Source: Xanthocytophaga agilis (GTDB lineage: Bacteria; Bacteroidota; Bacteroidia; Cytophagales; 172606-1). Taken from it: 64,000 nucleotides of DNA. The notes below the pieces were generated by a model. That model worked only from the letters and a program-made list of their open reading frames with translations, was not told where the DNA came from and searched no databases. The stretch is taken from assembly GCF_030068605.1 (NCBI RefSeq), contig NZ_JASJOU010000001.1, positions 620,001-684,000 of the forward strand. The letters are read 5' to 3'. Position 1 is the stretch's first letter; every line of letters starts with the position of its first letter. Made by a program: the position numbers and the translations under genes. This document shows positions 8,890 to 17,415 of the stretch, piece by piece.

Positions 8890-9360
8890 ATGAATACATC
8901 TGATTTTACAGCTACCTTATGGGTAGACCATTCACCTGAAGAAGTATTTCGAGCCATCAATGCCGTTCATAGTTGGTGGTCAGAAGACTTTACAGGTAGT
9001 TCCGAAAAACTGAATGATGAATTTGAGGTCCGTTTTGAAAATGTCCATTATTCCAGACAGAAGCTGGTAGAAGTTGTTCCAAACGAGAAAGTAGTTTGGC
9101 TTGTCACTGATAGTAACCTTACGTTCCTAGAGGACAAAAGTGAATGGACAGGCACCCGAGTATATTTTGAAATTGCCAGACAAGGTTCTCAAACACAAAT
9201 CCGCTTTACCCATGAAGGATTGGTTCCTGAAATCGAGTGTTTTAAGGCCTGTTCTGGTGGATGGAGCCAATATCTGCAATACAGCTTGCGGGATCTGATT
9301 ACAACAGGAAAGGGACAACCGGGTTTTCCTCCTAAACCCAAAGAGCATGTAGCTTCTTAG
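8890..9360 (+). CDS. SRPBCC-family protein (AHSA1/START-like)
   Basis: The open frame reaches back to 8758, but the first 44 residues are not like any SRPBCC protein. A -7 promoter element lies at 8844-8851, so I choose the ATG at 8890, giving 156 residues. The start [25 protein letters not shown] is the classical first strand and helix of the Bet v1-like fold (a hydrophobic-ligand pocket), seen in AHSA1-like proteins. The later RFTHEGL and the C-terminal helix [15 protein letters not shown] fit the same family. The protein is cytoplasmic. It is followed 47 bases later by a SnoaL-like gene and lies divergent from a GlxA-type regulator. Confidence 0.9.
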   Translation: MNTSDFTATLWVDHSPEEVFRAINAVHSWWSEDFTGSSEKLNDEFEVRFENVHYSRQKLVEVVPNEKVVWLVTDSNLTFLEDKSEWTGTRVYFEIARQGSQTQIRFTHEGLVPEIECFKACSGGWSQYLQYSLRDLITTGKGQPGFPPKPKEHVAS

Positions 9361-9407
9361 TCCATTCTGAAAGAAAATTCAACTCATCTATATCACCTGA
9401 AAATTCT

Positions 9408-9785
9408 ATGAAAACACAAACAATAGCACTAACCACAACAGAAGTAGCGGCACGATTTAACGAACTAGCCCAACAAGAAAAATGGTTTGAGATTCAGGAC
9501 GAGCTTTTTGCTGAAAATGTTCAAAGTATAGAACCTACCACTGCCAGTTATTTGCAAGATGCAGAAGGAAAAGTGGCTGTACGTAAAAAAGGAGAAGATT
9601 GGGTAAGTAGGGTAGAGGAACTGCATAGTGCCTCTACAACTGCTCCTCTTATAAGTAGCAAGCATTTTGCTGTAGGCCGGCTGATGGATATTACCGTGCG
9701 AGGTATAGGAAGAATACAGATCGATGAAATCATGCTATATGAAGTAAAAGATGGCCAGATTGTAAAAGAGCAATTCTTTTATTAG
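9408..9785 (+). CDS. SnoaL-like/NTF2-fold protein
   Basis: A 125-residue cytoplasmic protein with the NTF2-like cone fold. An N-terminal helix pair (TTTEVAARFNELAQQEKW) leads into DELFAENVQSIEP, the usual second strand, and the protein closes with IDEIMLYEVKDGQIVKEQFFY, the hallmark of SnoaL-like domains where a final strand follows a 'v.dGkIv' turn. Members bind or isomerise small hydrophobic molecules, or only bind them. It is the second gene of the unit starting at 8890. The enzymatic role is not evident. Confidence 0.85.
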   Translation: MKTQTIALTTTEVAARFNELAQQEKWFEIQDELFAENVQSIEPTTASYLQDAEGKVAVRKKGEDWVSRVEELHSASTTAPLISSKHFAVGRLMDITVRGIGRIQIDEIMLYEVKDGQIVKEQFFY

Positions 9786-10100
9786 TAAGCAGTAAATGTG
9801 GTAAGTTGCGATCCCATTTTCATTGGCTTCCTGAAAGGTACTTGTTATACGAATACTATCTGTTTTGTAAGAGTGAAAGACACTCCAATGCGAAAAAGTT
9901 GTTACATCTATAAAATATCCTTTAAGGAAATAATTGAAAAGGTTGGATAGTAACTTACCTTTTTGCTTTTTTGAGGTATTCACTGAATATGAGTAATGTT
10001 TGCCAATATGCCTGGCGATTGTTGAGAAGTAACTATACCTACTTCACTTATATACAAAAAAATAAGATACCTAAAAAATACCTCTATCATCAGTCTGACG
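9786..10100. other. Intergenic region, nothing clear
   Basis: A 315-base gap. A reverse-strand open frame of 82 codons (9735-9983) overlaps the SnoaL gene end and has no coding character. I see no hairpin, repeat or consensus promoter. Confidence 0.4.
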
Positions 10101-11090
10101 ATGACAAAAACAGAGTATGTTAATGATCTGATAGAAAGACTTGGGAATGAAAACCTGCGGCCGGGTCTATCTTTGCCTCCAGGGGTTATTTACCAATCAA
10201 GTTTAACCATTGCCAGTGAAGCACGGGATGAGGCTTATGAACTTGCAGACCCGGATTTTATTGAACCTTTGAAGATCCGACTTGAAAAGGAGAAGAATAC
10301 GAGTACACGGATTGATATTATTCGACTACTTGTACGGATAGCGGATAGAGTAAATGATCATCCGATAGCTGATTATATACTGGCAACTGTTCGTCTTGAA
10401 AAGGTCAGATGGATACAAGATGTTGCATTGGAGTCTCTGGCTGAAAGCAAACTGGAGATTTGGAATGAAAAAGAATATCTTTTTGAACTGATACAACACA
10501 AACACTGGCGGATTAAAATGAACGCCTTAGATCTTCTCAAGACACTTGATTCAACCTATTCACCAAGAATTGAGGATTTTTGTCTGACAGCACTAAAATC
10601 TAAATCCACAAAGCCCAATGAGCTATCCTGGTTTTGTAATGTATTATACAGACATGGGTCTGACAAATCACTGGATGTACTCAAAGAGATTGCCAGAACA
10701 AGCGACAAATATTATATAGTAAATTCTGCGGCCAGTGCCATCGCAGCCATAAATGGTAAAGGAGAGCTTGCCTTTTTTGCGGAGATTCTTGAGACAAATA
10801 AAAACAACTATGTAAAATTAAACCAAACCAGCATTTTATGTCAGTTTGGTGATGATACTGTAGTTGAGCCATTAATTAAAAGATCCAAAGCTATTCTTTC
10901 CAAAGCACGAAAAACTTCTGTCACATATGTGGGTAGAGCTAAGCCAGAACTTGTACATATATGTGAGTTTTTACTGCAACATAGAAATACCAAGGTAGAA
11001 GAGTTTCTCTATCTTGTAAAAAATAAAAAATATAATATGATGGATGAAACAGAAAAGAAATGGTTTGATACACACATTACTTTTGTATGA
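10101..11090 (+). CDS. HEAT-like repeat protein
   Basis: A 329-residue soluble protein made of helical hairpins. Several repeat units can be seen, for example ESLAESKLEIWNEKEYLFEL, HWRIKMNALDLLKTL and SAASAIAAINGKGELAFFAEIL, each with the Arg/Ala and Asp/Asn spacing of HEAT or Armadillo-type repeats. There is no signal peptide and no catalytic motif, so it probably acts as a binding scaffold. Related standalone HEAT proteins in Bacteroidota are often lineage-specific. A palindrome array lies immediately downstream (11221-11421). Confidence 0.78.
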   Translation: MTKTEYVNDLIERLGNENLRPGLSLPPGVIYQSSLTIASEARDEAYELADPDFIEPLKIRLEKEKNTSTRIDIIRLLVRIADRVNDHPIADYILATVRLEKVRWIQDVALESLAESKLEIWNEKEYLFELIQHKHWRIKMNALDLLKTLDSTYSPRIEDFCLTALKSKSTKPNELSWFCNVLYRHGSDKSLDVLKEIARTSDKYYIVNSAASAIAAINGKGELAFFAEILETNKNNYVKLNQTSILCQFGDDTVVEPLIKRSKAILSKARKTSVTYVGRAKPELVHICEFLLQHRNTKVEEFLYLVKNKKYNMMDETEKKWFDTHITFV

Positions 11091-11497
11091 GATAAAAAAA
11101 TGACAGGGGACGTAAGAGCCTCCCTATTGGGATTACTGCCGGACGATTACCTGCATAGGGTTAGCTATTCAAGCTACTTCAATGAATGAAGCAATTCTAC
11201 CTATCCAAATATGGAATTGTATCAGATTCTGGATATTCTTTAAGTAGTTAAGATATATCAGGGTTCTGATTAGACAAATTATATCGTGCTGTGTGATTAG
11301 GTGACAACTTAGAGAGGAATAGATCAGATTTCTGATTATTTTAAATAGGTATCAGAACATTGATGTGATTTCGAAACTATCAGACTTCTGATAAAATGCT
11401 CCAAGTCTCCAGATTTCTGATAGTTTATAAATATAACCTACATTTATGTTCTCTTTATTGGTAATATAGATAGGATAAAAAAATGGAAAATTAATTT
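11091..11497. other. Intergenic region holding the palindrome array
   Basis: A 407-base gap between two convergent genes with no coding frame. Its right half holds six copies of a 14-base palindrome (reported separately). The left half (11091-11220) shows no structure I can name. Confidence 0.6.
11221..11421. repeat. Array of six ATCAGA-NN-TCTGAT palindromes
   Basis: Copies lie at 11221-11234, 11257-11270, 11323-11336, 11351-11364, 11379-11392 and 11408-11421. The copies at 11323 and 11379 are perfect two-base-gapped palindromes; the others differ in one to three positions. The last four begin 28, 28 and 29 bases apart. The spacers are unrelated to one another. This could be an operator array, a protein-binding site cluster or a repeat family. 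Confidence 0.75.
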
Positions 11498-11872
11498 CTA
11501 CTTTCCATGAGTTAAACCAACAATTCTGCCATCCTGTGCATCTATAGCAATTTCAAATACCCCGCCCATAGTATCCTCGGGCAAAGTACCAAACAAAACC
11601 CAATAGTTCTCTATCTGATGAACCTCATAAGGCTTTTGTTTGGTGATTTCATCCTTGCCATAGATTTTAAATAATACTGCTTCCGCAATGGCAATAGCTG
11701 TTTCTTTATCGCGAACTATTGGAATAACTTGTGATAGTAAAGATCCTTTTCCTTGTTGCACATCAGTCAAAAACTTTCTGGCGTATTCCTTACCTAAAGT
11801 AGTATGTTTTGATTGGCAATGCCAGTTAATAAATACAGACAAAAAGCATAACAAGAACAATTGTAATTTCAT
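11498..11872 (-). CDS. Secreted NTF2-fold immunity-like protein (YhhH/YbbC type)
   Basis: A 124-residue exported protein. The N-terminal segment MKLQLFLLCFLSVFINWHC is a signal sequence ending in a Cys, possibly lipidated although the residues before Cys are atypical. The rest matches the Imm-NTF2 fold: AIAIAEAVLFKIYGKDEI, then YEVHQIENYWVLFGTLP and GGVFEIAIDAQDGRIVGLTHGK. This family includes presumed toxin-immunity proteins, but no polymorphic toxin is visible nearby, so a housekeeping or orphan-immunity role is equally possible. It is convergent with the HEAT-repeat gene across the palindrome array. Confidence 0.78.
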   Translation of the reverse strand: MKLQLFLLCFLSVFINWHCQSKHTTLGKEYARKFLTDVQQGKGSLLSQVIPIVRDKETAIAIAEAVLFKIYGKDEITKQKPYEVHQIENYWVLFGTLPEDTMGGVFEIAIDAQDGRIVGLTHGK

Positions 11873-12291
11873 AGTAACAACAGATTAGATAATACAGAAA
11901 TAGTGGGTTTTGAGTAGAGTGTATTTAGTTGGAAATTCTCGTTAGACAGTCATTTTTTTACTTAGTACACATTGGTGACTTATACTTAAAAAAATATTTG
12001 CGTATCCGTTAGGTTTGTTTTAAAAATTTTTAAATTGACCTACTTTTTAAGCCGTATTTTTTAAGCTATGCGTATGTATACGCTTTACTTCCTTTTACAA
12101 TGTAAGCTGTTTTATCAGATTTTGTCAATGGAAATAGCTACCTGTACTATTGTTTTTCTGTATTTTTTCTCCTATCTCAATTTTCGTACTTGTTATAGTT
12201 CCGGCTACATCAGCCATCAATATAGGAAACCACCTGCCCACTTAGTTCATAATATAGTCAATCCTTCACTTTTTAAACCTATTTTTTTCGT
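11873..12291. other. Intergenic region before the GxGYxYP gene
   Basis: A 419-base gap, very AT-rich on its left half. The motif TTTTTAAGC occurs twice within 12040-12066. A 92-codon open frame (12068-12346) overlaps the next gene and is not convincing. Promoters for both divergent genes must lie here but no TAnnTTTG match is evident. Confidence 0.4.
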
Positions 12292-14979
12292 ATGGGTAAT
12301 TCTCCTCTCCAATTTCGAGTGGTACTTTTGTGCTTACTCCAGTTAGCTATTGTGCCTGCAATGGCACAGATTGTTTGGCCTTCAGGTCAATTGTTGCCTT
12401 CATTTCCTGCCCCTGCACAAACACAGGATTTGATTCTTTTACGGGAAACCTCTTCTACCTGGGAAGCAGAAGGCGGGTCGCTTGGCCACAATACTGGACG
12501 TCTGGAGACAGATGGCTGGCTTTGCCAAACCGGAATAGATTCTGCTAATCGGCATATGATTTATGGACCCTATGACACTAGTTTACTGGCAGGTCCCAAT
12601 GTTGCGGAATTTCGTATGAAGACTGACAACAACACTGCCAACAATGATCCTGTAGTGGATATAGATGTCCGAAATGCTACAACAGGAGCTACTCTTGCTT
12701 TCCATACTATTACTCGTCAGCAATTTGCGATAGCAGGCGATTATGTCAATTTTACATTGCCCTTTACCTTGCCTGCTGATCATCAGTCTATTGAATTGCG
12801 GGTATACTGGCGGGGCACAGCTTATACAAAAGTGGACTGGGTTCGGGTACAGCAAAATAGCTCATCTGCTGAAATGTATCTGTTTGCATCCCTGAAAGGT
12901 ATTGTAAACAAGACACAACCCCGTATCTTTTCCTACGAAGGAGATGCATTTGCTGAAGGACAATACACCTGGTTGCAGTCTTTAGGATTGAACTGGAATG
13001 AACCAGCCGATAAATGGAGTCTTATTACCAAATATCGTAGTGAACTGTCTGGATTAATCGTTTATGATCCTGCACAAACTCATACAATTAATCTGGCAAC
13101 ATTGCTGGCCAAAAATCAAAATGCTCTTATCGCTTCTCCAGCTTTATTGTCAAAATTGACAGTTGCACCCTATAATTTACCTATCTTACAGGACTTGCGT
13201 GGTCAATTTACCAGTAAGTTGCAGGTTTATCAGACCATTTATAACACCTACTGGCCTAATCTGGATCATCGTCTGCTGATTGGACTCAACCCAGATGTAC
13301 ATAAATCTGCTTTGCGCGAGTATGCAACAGCATTGGGTGCAGTGGTAATCTGGTTGGATCCGAATGTGGCTGCTGAAAGTACATTACTGAATAGCTTTTT
13401 GTCATCTATGCCAGCAGGTGCAAACTATATGGGATGGTGGCCTGAAGAGGCTCCTGGAGTGCAGAGAGCTTCACAGTATGGAATTGCAACAGTTGCCAGT
13501 GACTGGGCTACTAATCTGACATTGCATAGTGGTATGCCGAGAACAGTAAACACAAAGCCTATACCAGCAAAGCCTGTATTGAAAAACAAGATTTATGTAG
13601 CCTTTATCTTAAGCGATGGTGACAACCTTCAGTATGTAGAACACCTGATGCGTAAACTTTGGAATAATCCAGACAGAGGATCTGTACCTATAGGATGGAC
13701 ATTGTCGCCTGCTATGCTAGATGCTATGCCTGGCGCTCTGAACTATTATTGGCAAACCTCTACCAACAATGATAACCTGATTTCAGGTCCATCGGGTTAT
13801 GGGTATGCTTATCCCAATAGTTTTCCAAACCAAACTGCCTTGGATCAGTTTGTATCTAAAACGGAAGACTACAATCGGCGGGCTGGTTTTCGGGTTGTGA
13901 CTATATGGAATACCATTACAGGAGGCATCAATCAGAATGTAGGTGAAAGCTTTGCTACCTATGCTCCTTCGTTGCTTGGTCTAACCGCTCAGAATACAGG
14001 TGGTGGACTGACTATCTATAATCAGAGTCTTCCGGGAATGGCACTGTCCTGTAACTATTGTACTAATGAACAAGCCATGAAAGATCATATAGCGGTAGCG
14101 GCGTCTGGATGGAATGGTACGTCACCACGCTTTGCCATCATTCAGGCACAACCCTGGACAGATGTCAAACCTACCAACTTTAAGAATGTAGCCAATTCGC
14201 TGGATACAAACTATGTAGTAGTGCGTCCGGATCATATTTTCCAGCTGATTCGTGAAGCAAATAATCTTCCGGTTGAACCGAACCCAACAGGTCAGGATAT
14301 TACTAACCTCTCAGGAACGGTTAGTGCTCAATACCAGACTAGTTCTCCATCAGGAGAAGAATACACAAAGTTGATTGATAATAAAAGTAATACCAAGTAT
14401 CTCACATTCCATGCTTCAGGTTGGATACAGTACCAGGCACCTACCAGTTATGTGGTGAAAAGTTATACTATTACGTCTGCTAATGATTTCCCTGAACGTG
14501 ATCCGTTGAGTTGGACATTACAGGCTTCAAACAATGGCAGCACCTGGACTACTATTGATACCAGATCCAATCAGGATTTTCCCAATCGGTTCCAGACCAG
14601 AGCCTTTCGCTTCAATAATAGTACTGCCTATCGGTATTATCGGTTTAATCTAGCCAACAATACTGGTTCTATATTACAACTGGCAGAAATTGAATTGTAT
14701 GGGACAGCTTCCGCTGCACGTGTTGGAAAACAAGATGAGTTAGGGGTAATAAAGATGGTTTCTCTCTATCCCAATCCAGCTTCAAGTGAGCTGATTCTTA
14801 CAGGAATAGATGAGGAGATGGAAGCAGGAGTTTACGACCTTTCCGGAAAATTGATCCTGAATAAAATAAAAATCTCCTCATCTCAACCTGTAATACCGAT
14901 AAGATCACTGAAACCCGGAATGTATTTACTTAAAACAGAAGGAAAAGAAAATAAGATATTTAAGTTTGTGAAAGAATAA
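12292..14979 (+). CDS. T9SS-secreted GxGYxYP putative glycosidase with discoidin-like domain
   Basis: An 895-residue exported protein. A signal peptide covers residues 1-25 (cleavage after PAMAQ). Residues ~30-260 are the GxGYxYP N-terminal module and ~270-660 the catalytic-like domain; the family signature GPSGYGYAYP lies near residue 500. Residues ~670-810 resemble an F5/8 type C (discoidin) carbohydrate-binding domain (ASGWIQYQAP, LSWTLQASNNGSTW, AEIELYG). The last ~70 residues are a type A T9SS sorting domain (SLYPNPASSELIL ... LKPGMYLLKTEG). The protein is therefore exported through T9SS to the surface or medium. GxGYxYP proteins are regarded as putative glycoside hydrolases; the substrate is unknown. 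Confidence 0.92.
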   Translation: MGNSPLQFRVVLLCLLQLAIVPAMAQIVWPSGQLLPSFPAPAQTQDLILLRETSSTWEAEGGSLGHNTGRLETDGWLCQTGIDSANRHMIYGPYDTSLLAGPNVAEFRMKTDNNTANNDPVVDIDVRNATTGATLAFHTITRQQFAIAGDYVNFTLPFTLPADHQSIELRVYWRGTAYTKVDWVRVQQNSSSAEMYLFASLKGIVNKTQPRIFSYEGDAFAEGQYTWLQSLGLNWNEPADKWSLITKYRSELSGLIVYDPAQTHTINLATLLAKNQNALIASPALLSKLTVAPYNLPILQDLRGQFTSKLQVYQTIYNTYWPNLDHRLLIGLNPDVHKSALREYATALGAVVIWLDPNVAAESTLLNSFLSSMPAGANYMGWWPEEAPGVQRASQYGIATVASDWATNLTLHSGMPRTVNTKPIPAKPVLKNKIYVAFILSDGDNLQYVEHLMRKLWNNPDRGSVPIGWTLSPAMLDAMPGALNYYWQTSTNNDNLISGPSGYGYAYPNSFPNQTALDQFVSKTEDYNRRAGFRVVTIWNTITGGINQNVGESFATYAPSLLGLTAQNTGGGLTIYNQSLPGMALSCNYCTNEQAMKDHIAVAASGWNGTSPRFAIIQAQPWTDVKPTNFKNVANSLDTNYVVVRPDHIFQLIREANNLPVEPNPTGQDITNLSGTVSAQYQTSSPSGEEYTKLIDNKSNTKYLTFHASGWIQYQAPTSYVVKSYTITSANDFPERDPLSWTLQASNNGSTWTTIDTRSNQDFPNRFQTRAFRFNNSTAYRYYRFNLANNTGSILQLAEIELYGTASAARVGKQDELGVIKMVSLYPNPASSELILTGIDEEMEAGVYDLSGKLILNKIKISSSQPVIPIRSLKPGMYLLKTEGKENKIFKFVKE

Positions 14980-14986
14980 TCTGATA

Positions 14987-15034
14987 GATAACTAAAAAAG
15001 ACCTGGTTCAACTACCAGGTCTTTTTTAGTTATC
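14987..15034. terminator. Bidirectional terminator reaching into the next gene
   Basis: A 21-base perfect inverted repeat (14987-15007 and 15014-15034) with a 6-base loop. The arms carry A6/T6 runs, so it works in both directions. The right arm includes the stop codon of the convergent FAD oxidase gene. Confidence 0.92.
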
Positions 15035-16556
15035 TAAGTGTGGTTGTAGAGTCAACAGTTGACTTGGTGTTCTTGTACTGCTGGTAAAACTTATTCTGAA
15101 AGATCTCTTGGGGATCATACTTTAGTTTCTTTTGGAAGAACGTATCAATCATTGGATAGGTAGCCTTCAACTGGTTTTGTGTAGCATGTAATCGATAGGG
15201 AAGGTAGTAAGTGCCATTTAGCTTATGTGCTGCATCAATAAGTTCTTGTGTCAGATGAGTCATATCTTGTTCTGCTTCAGAGGTGAGGGGCTGATTAAAA
15301 AACATCACAAAGGCAAATACTTCTTCACGGGCATAGCGCAGATAGGTATCCTCATCTTTGTATACATTGCGTATTGTTACATTTAACAGATCGGCTTGGT
15401 GCTGAGGAATAATCTGCTGAAGTTGTTTAATAAACTGTCCAAAATTTTTTCGGGGTATAAAATATTCATGCAGAATATCTGTGCGGGTAGCAGATTGATT
15501 CAGATATAGAGCTGGACTTTCGTTCATAATCTGATTGCGGGAATAAGTATTGCCTGTCAGTGTTTTGGTAAAAAGTTTTTCAGATTGCCAACGTAATTCT
15601 TTGCCATAGTCATCATTGCGAGACCCTTCAAAAATAGATTGTTTTAATTTGGTGAAAGAAGGATCTGTCAATGGATAATCTTTTGTAGCGGGAGCTTTGT
15701 ATTCAAAATAGTTGAGCATGGCTTTCTGGAGAAAATCTTTCTTATTTACATTCAATCTTCCATACACCATTCGTGCTTTCGGATTTTGATCAATGTATTT
15801 TTGGTATGAATCCAGATAGTCAGTCGCTGGAATTGTGATTCGTTGATAGGTGTATAATTCATTGGGAAGTGTTTGTAGCTGTACATCAATGATGATTCCG
15901 AAGAGTCCATATCCCCCCAGAACAAGAGAAAACAATTCCTCATTTTCAGTACGGCTACATGTCACTAACCTACCATCGACTTTTAGTAACCGAAAAGACT
16001 GTACTGTAGAGGCAATAGGAGGTTTGTTATGTTGCCAGCCATGACAGTTCACACTGATAGAACCTCCTACTGAAAAAGCATTGTCTGATTGCATGATCGA
16101 GACTGCTCTATTATAGTAATTTAAATAAGGAATTACTTCTGACCATAATGCTCCTGATCCAACAGTGAGAATGTTTGTTGTGGTATCCAATGTGAGAGCA
16201 CGAAAAGGCAGCATATCAACTTGTATGCCATTAGGTGCAATCGTATGACCTCCCATGCTATGTTTAGCTCCAGCTATAGATACCTGAAGATGATTAGTTC
16301 TGGCAAAGGATAGTAATGAAATTAACTGCTGAATGGCAGAGTCAGCAGTAGAAGATACTAGGACAAGAGAATCTATCGGACTGTGATTAAGTCGGCTGAC
16401 ATCGTTGGTAAAGCCTTTCTCGGATGAAGAAAAACCTGCATCTGTGAAATACATATGTTTGGTTAAATGCAGGATGGGGCGAACAAGAAAAATTATCGCA
16501 ATGATACTGAGCAGAAGAGGACTGTAACGAATGACCTTTTTTCGGGTTAATGGCAT
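15030..16556 (-). CDS. FAD-linked oxidase (PCMH-type), membrane-anchored
   Basis: A 508-residue protein. Residues ~12-30 form a single N-terminal membrane segment or uncleaved signal. Residues ~60-240 are the PCMH FAD-binding domain with AGAKHSMGG at 95-103, where the His is a typical site for covalent FAD attachment in alditol oxidase and gulonolactone oxidase relatives, and FSVGGSISVNCHGW, the second flavin-contact loop. The C-terminal half is the substrate cap. Reactions of the family oxidise sugars, alditols or hydroxy acids. The substrate cannot be inferred here. The gene is monocistronic and convergent with the GxGYxYP gene. Confidence 0.9.
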   Translation of the reverse strand: MPLTRKKVIRYSPLLLSIIAIIFLVRPILHLTKHMYFTDAGFSSSEKGFTNDVSRLNHSPIDSLVLVSSTADSAIQQLISLLSFARTNHLQVSIAGAKHSMGGHTIAPNGIQVDMLPFRALTLDTTTNILTVGSGALWSEVIPYLNYYNRAVSIMQSDNAFSVGGSISVNCHGWQHNKPPIASTVQSFRLLKVDGRLVTCSRTENEELFSLVLGGYGLFGIIIDVQLQTLPNELYTYQRITIPATDYLDSYQKYIDQNPKARMVYGRLNVNKKDFLQKAMLNYFEYKAPATKDYPLTDPSFTKLKQSIFEGSRNDDYGKELRWQSEKLFTKTLTGNTYSRNQIMNESPALYLNQSATRTDILHEYFIPRKNFGQFIKQLQQIIPQHQADLLNVTIRNVYKDEDTYLRYAREEVFAFVMFFNQPLTSEAEQDMTHLTQELIDAAHKLNGTYYLPYRLHATQNQLKATYPMIDTFFQKKLKYDPQEIFQNKFYQQYKNTKSTVDSTTTLR

Positions 16557-16651
16557 TGATCAGTGAGTAGTATGGGTATTGATGAAAAAAAAGTATTGAA
16601 GTAAACATTAATCCAAATTCATAAGAAGAAAGTAAATTGATGAAATTGATG

Positions 16652-16659
16652 TATTTTTG
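16652..16659 (+). promoter_or_regulatory. -7 promoter element with very short leader
   Basis: TATTTTTG matches TAnnTTTG, 11 bases before the ATG at 16671. I see no TTG at the -33 position. It implies a leader of only about eight bases. Confidence 0.45.
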
Positions 16660-16670
16660 TAGGATTATCA

Positions 16671-17030
16671 ATGTTCGAATACATGTTAGAGGCTGTTTCC
16701 TATATTTTCATCATCTACCTGTTTATCTATTTTATACCATCAGTTATTGGTTACAAAAAGCCAAATGCAAAGTGGATTATTGGCGTAAATGTGTTGCTGG
16801 GATGGACTGTGATCGGGTGGATCATTGCTATGATCTGGGCGGTAAGAAAGGAAAGCAAACCTGACAGATCTATAGAGGCGAATCAGAAACGAATAAACAA
16901 GGCTTTACAGGAACTGGAAGATAGCCATAAGAGAGGAGAGCTTTCAGATACAGAATACCAGATCAAGCGTAGAAAGATCATTTTTGGACCAGACGGAGAA
17001 ATATCTGAAAAAATTGAGAAAACATCCTGA
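16671..17030 (+). CDS. Superinfection-immunity-like membrane protein with C-terminal SHOCT domain
   Basis: A 119-residue protein. The first half has two membrane helices (about residues 5-25 and 36-58) with the family hallmark YFIPSVIGYKKPN...LLGWTVIGWIIAMIWA known from the T4 Imm-like superinfection immunity family. Residues ~78-110 (INKALQELEDSHKRGELSDTEYQ) form a SHOCT-type short helical hairpin, which often drives oligomerisation. In non-phage genomes this family is widespread and usually of unknown function. No other phage gene lies nearby. A hairpin terminator follows, then tRNA-His. Confidence 0.88.
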   Translation: MFEYMLEAVSYIFIIYLFIYFIPSVIGYKKPNAKWIIGVNVLLGWTVIGWIIAMIWAVRKESKPDRSIEANQKRINKALQELEDSHKRGELSDTEYQIKRRKIIFGPDGEISEKIEKTS

Positions 17031-17063
17031 ATACACTATCTTAATGTTTATTTACAACCTGCA

Positions 17064-17091
17064 GCCCGGCTTACTAAGTCGGGCTTTTTTA
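17064..17091 (+). terminator. Rho-independent terminator
   Basis: GCCCGGC (17064-17070) pairs with GTCGGGC (17078-17084) with one G-T wobble, followed by six T's. It closes the immunity/SHOCT gene. Confidence 0.9.
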
Positions 17092-17157
17092 TTTAAAAAA
17101 AATATTTGTCTACGCGAATAGGCTGCGCAGTAAGGCGTTTATTTTGTATCATCAAAC

Positions 17158-17232
17158 GGTAAATGTAGTGTAGCGGAAGCATGACAGTGTGTGAAGCTGT
17201 CGGGGTGGGTTCGAGGCCCATCATTTACCCCA
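17158..17232 (+). tRNA. tRNA-His (anticodon GTG)
   Basis: A full cloverleaf can be drawn. An extra G at position -1 (17158) precedes the acceptor arm GTAAATG, which pairs with CATTTAC (17222-17228); C73 and an encoded CCA (17230-17232) follow. The anticodon arm ACAGT/GCTGT encloses loop GTGTGAA with T33 and anticodon GTG. The T arm GTGGG/CCCAT encloses TTCGAGG. The D arm is GTGT/GCAT around AGCGGAA. The extra 5' G paired with C73 is the special identity feature of tRNA-His. Confidence 0.94.
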
Positions 17233-17359
17233 ATGATCTTGTGTCGTAGTATAGGATTTCTTCGTACCCAAACACAACAGAGCTTATATGGTTGTTACCA
17301 AGATTAGACATTGAACGGTGTGTAATGCATCGGTTGATACCAAATAGTAGTACAAATAC

Positions 17360-17395
17360 CTCAGATGGTTTCCCTCTGAGATATTTTTCTTTTTC
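17360..17395 (+). terminator. Possible terminator downstream of tRNA-His
   Basis: CTCAGA (17360-17365) pairs with TCTGAG (17375-17380), followed by a T-rich stretch. The stem is short, and it is 128 bases from the tRNA end, so the assignment is tentative. Confidence 0.4.
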
Positions 17396-17415
17396 AGAAA
17401 TATACAACTTCGCTA

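Noticed and set aside
9735-9983. 82-codon minus-strand frame
   Set aside because: It overlaps the end of the SnoaL gene and has no coding character.
11221-11421. CRISPR-like array
   Set aside because: The repeat is 14 bases and degenerate, with spacers of 14-15 bases in its regular part and no cas genes.
12068-12346. 92-codon open frame upstream of the GxGYxYP gene
   Set aside because: It overlaps that gene in another frame and has a Cys/Tyr/Phe-rich translation with no signal for expression.
15040-16080. Frameshift in the FAD oxidase
   Set aside because: The frame is continuous and full length; overlapping short frames are shadows.
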